From contig CANKLD010000054.1 of assembly GCA_947483095.1 (NCBI GenBank), positions 1 to 8,454 of the forward strand: DNA of 8,454 bases. Reading direction: 5' to 3'. The notes under the pieces were generated by a model. The model saw only the letters and a program-made list of their open reading frames with translations, had not been told where the DNA came from and searched no databases. A program made the position numbers and the translations under genes. This DNA comes from Bacteroidota bacterium. Its GTDB lineage: Bacteria; Bacteroidota; Bacteroidia; Flavobacteriales; Flavobacteriaceae. This document shows positions 6,616-8,454 of this stretch, piece after piece. How positions within the stretch are numbered: the first letter of the stretch is position 1; each line of letters opens with the position of its first letter.

Positions 6616-8454
6616 TTAGTCAATGGCATTAAGAATTTTTAATCCAAAAATAACGCCATCGCCTATATATCCATTTTGATACGATCTAATATAATCTAGT
6701 CTAAATAGTTTGAATTTCCCAAAACCTAAATTGTCAAGTCCAATAGTATATTCGGAATATGGTTTTCTATTAGGAACTGCTAATTGATGGAATCCAAGTA
6801 TTAATGTTGATTTTAATTTGTTTAATAATGGAATTTTATTCATAATAAATCCTTCATCATTATGTTCTAAATGCGCTTCGAAATAGCGGTCATTAGTACT
6901 ATTTGTGTAATAAGGCATAAAATTAAATACATTTAAATAACGATCTGTACCTCCAATATGGGTTTGATTTCCGTTAAAATGACTGTAATCCATAAAAGAA
7001 ATAGCACTTGCATTAAATAATTTTCCGCCTTTTAAATTCATCGCTAGGTCTCCTTTATTTCCAATATTCAAATTATATAAAATCCGAGTACTTAAGCGTT
7101 CAAATTCATATTTTCTCTCACTTCCTGCCACTGCTTTTTCAAAACCTAATAATAGGGTAGGGTATTTTCTATTTCTAAAATTGAATTTTCCGTCAGGTCG
7201 TGAAAAATATTTATTTCCAAAATTAATACGTGCATTTAATCCTATTTTAACTAAATGATGCTCTTCGAAACCAGGGTTTACGAAGTCATTTGCATTTAAT
7301 GGATTGTTAGAAGTGTAAGGAATATCGCTTTTTAAAATGGTAAAATCTGTAGTATTAACCAGCGGTTTTCTTTGTACGTATTCCACTTTACCATTAAGAT
7401 TAATCCCATTGGCAACGTTTTGGCTATAACTAATTTTGGCAAATTCTAAATTATACAACTTCATATAATTGCTTTTAAAGAAAAGGGTACTTGTAGAATT
7501 TATAAGGGAGCTAATAGGTTCGTTGCTATTAAATTGTTCCACTTTTGCGCCTCCATTAATAGTTATATTAGCATAGTTTTGATTGTTAAATTGACGAAAG
7601 AATCGACCAGTTGCTCGTAATCTGTTATCAGAAAATCCGTAGTTTATATCTGTTCTAACTTCTGTTCTTTTTCCATTTTCTTCCTCTCGTTTATAATAAC
7701 TAAAACCTGTTGACATAGAATAACCCTGAACCGTGTTAAAACTTAGCGAACTGATGTCCATTAATCCAGCATAATTGAAGCTCATTTTTTTGAATGAGTT
7801 TTTAAAAGTATATCCAAATACAAGATTACTAATTTTGAATTTATTATTTTTTTTATCAATTGAATCTAAATAGGTTTTTGAACTTCTAATCAAATAAATA
7901 CTGTCTTTTTTTTGATAATCAGTTGACTCTTCTTCCGTTAAGGGAATAGGGCGGTTTTTATTCCAATATATAGTGTCTTTTTTGTTCGCGTTTTCTTCAA
8001 AACTGAGTACTTCGTTTCCAAAAGTTTTCTTCTCAAATGAATTTAGAAATTCGTAGTTGCTAAACACATAATTAAATTTTCCGTTGAATTTAATTCCGAA
8101 TATTCCGGCACTAAATGACAAGCTTTGAGAATTTTTTGCCCAAATTTTATTTTTAGAATTGTAACTGTAGTTTTGTTTTAAATTCATTACTTCTAAAAAT
8201 TCATTCTTCATTCTATAGCCTTTAATATCTAAATCTATCGCATAGATAGCCCAACTATCATCTACAATATAGATGTATCCTTCAAAAACGGGTTCTTTAT
8301 CTCTTTTTGGAATGACTTTAATTTTACAAATTTGCTGTCGGTTTTCATCGAAGAAAGTACCTTCCAATTTGTATTTATAATAATTGAAAGCATTATTTGC
8401 TATAGGAGAAATCATACTATTATTGAAATCAATAGTATTATTATAAAAGTCATA
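6616..8454 (-). CDS. DUF5686 family outer-membrane protein (partial, N-terminus beyond window)
   Basis: The frame is open to the window edge, giving 612 residues. The ATG at 8415 is internal, because conserved family sequence continues upstream of it, beginning YDFYNNTIDF at the edge. Recognisable DUF5686 landmarks in fragment numbering are SPIANNAFNYYKYKLEG (16-32), IKVIPKR (45-51) and FEGYIYIVDDSWAIYAIDL (57-75). The remainder alternates polar and aromatic/hydrophobic residues, as in a transmembrane beta barrel, with many Tyr, Asn and Phe and an ending of short amphipathic strands (FRLDYIRSY, GVIFGLKIL). Full-length members usually have a signal peptide and a carboxypeptidase-regulatory-like beta-sandwich domain first; those ~200 or more residues would lie right of the window. 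The likely place is the outer membrane; the function is unknown to me and could be transport, assembly or surface structure. The gene converges with the CDF gene and shares the hairpin between them. Its promoter is not in the window. Confidence 0.87.
   Translation of the reverse strand, partial: YDFYNNTIDFNNSMISPIANNAFNYYKYKLEGTFFDENRQQICKIKVIPKRDKEPVFEGYIYIVDDSWAIYAIDLDIKGYRMKNEFLEVMNLKQNYSYNSKNKIWAKNSQSLSFSAGIFGIKFNGKFNYVFSNYEFLNSFEKKTFGNEVLSFEENANKKDTIYWNKNRPIPLTEEESTDYQKKDSIYLIRSSKTYLDSIDKKNNKFKISNLVFGYTFKNSFKKMSFNYAGLMDISSLSFNTVQGYSMSTGFSYYKREEENGKRTEVRTDINYGFSDNRLRATGRFFRQFNNQNYANITINGGAKVEQFNSNEPISSLINSTSTLFFKSNYMKLYNLEFAKISYSQNVANGINLNGKVEYVQRKPLVNTTDFTILKSDIPYTSNNPLNANDFVNPGFEEHHLVKIGLNARINFGNKYFSRPDGKFNFRNRKYPTLLLGFEKAVAGSERKYEFERLSTRILYNLNIGNKGDLAMNLKGGKLFNASAISFMDYSHFNGNQTHIGGTDRYLNVFNFMPYYTNSTNDRYFEAHLEHNDEGFIMNKIPLLNKLKSTLILGFHQLAVPNRKPYSEYTIGLDNLGFGKFKLFRLDYIRSYQNGYIGDGVIFGLKILNAID

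Noticed and set aside
8413..8415. ATG taken as the start of the DUF5686 gene.
   Set aside because: The frame continues upstream to the window edge with family-like sequence (YDFYNNTIDF), so this Met is internal and the gene is truncated by the window.
1..8454. Search for CRISPR arrays, IS ends, attachment sites, tRNA genes, toxin-antitoxin or defence modules.
   Set aside because: No regularly spaced repeats, transposase, integrase, tRNA-like cloverleaf or defence-gene cluster was seen. The RecQ helicase and the AAA_28 ATPase alone do not make a defence system, since their neighbours are housekeeping genes.

Overview
This is an AT-rich stretch of chromosome (roughly one third G+C by eye) from a member of the Bacteroidota, most likely a Flavobacterium or close relative. 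Three things point there: families largely confined to that phylum (DUF4290, DUF5686), start sites without Shine-Dalgarno sequences, and two perfect copies of the Bacteroidota -7 promoter element TAnnTTTG in the one divergent intergenic region. Genes are close packed and no intergenic stretch exceeds about 130 bases. I see no tRNA, rRNA, IS element, phage gene, CRISPR array or sign of recent transfer.

Left arm (1-3150, minus strand): a three-gene run read leftwards. It starts with a small P-loop NTPase of the AAA_28 type (3150-2614), continues with a RecQ-family DNA helicase (2570-678), and ends with methionyl-tRNA formyltransferase fmt (675 to beyond base 1; its C-terminus is cut off by the window edge). 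Gaps are 43 and 2 bases, with no promoter-like element between genes, so co-transcription from the divergent region is likely.

Centre (3151-3281): a 131-base divergent intergenic region with one -7 element facing each way. Both predicted transcripts would have very short leaders.

Right-centre (3282-6554, plus strand): a DUF493 (YbeD-like) protein, a DUF4290 protein, MurA and a cation diffusion facilitator (CDF) transporter, separated by 2, 53 and 29 bases and probably forming one operon. A strong hairpin with T-runs on both sides (6570-6599) ends it and can serve the convergent gene as well.

Right arm (6616-8454, minus strand): the C-terminal part of a large outer-membrane DUF5686 protein whose N-terminus (signal peptide and probable carboxypeptidase-regulatory-like domain) lies outside the window.

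Functionally this is a housekeeping neighbourhood: translation initiation (fmt), DNA repair (recQ), the first committed step of peptidoglycan synthesis (murA), metal efflux and an envelope protein. I found no convincing new multi-gene system. The points most worth a second look are the Asp replacing the catalytic Cys of MurA, the rearranged accessory domains of RecQ, and the tight linkage of two uncharacterised proteins to murA.
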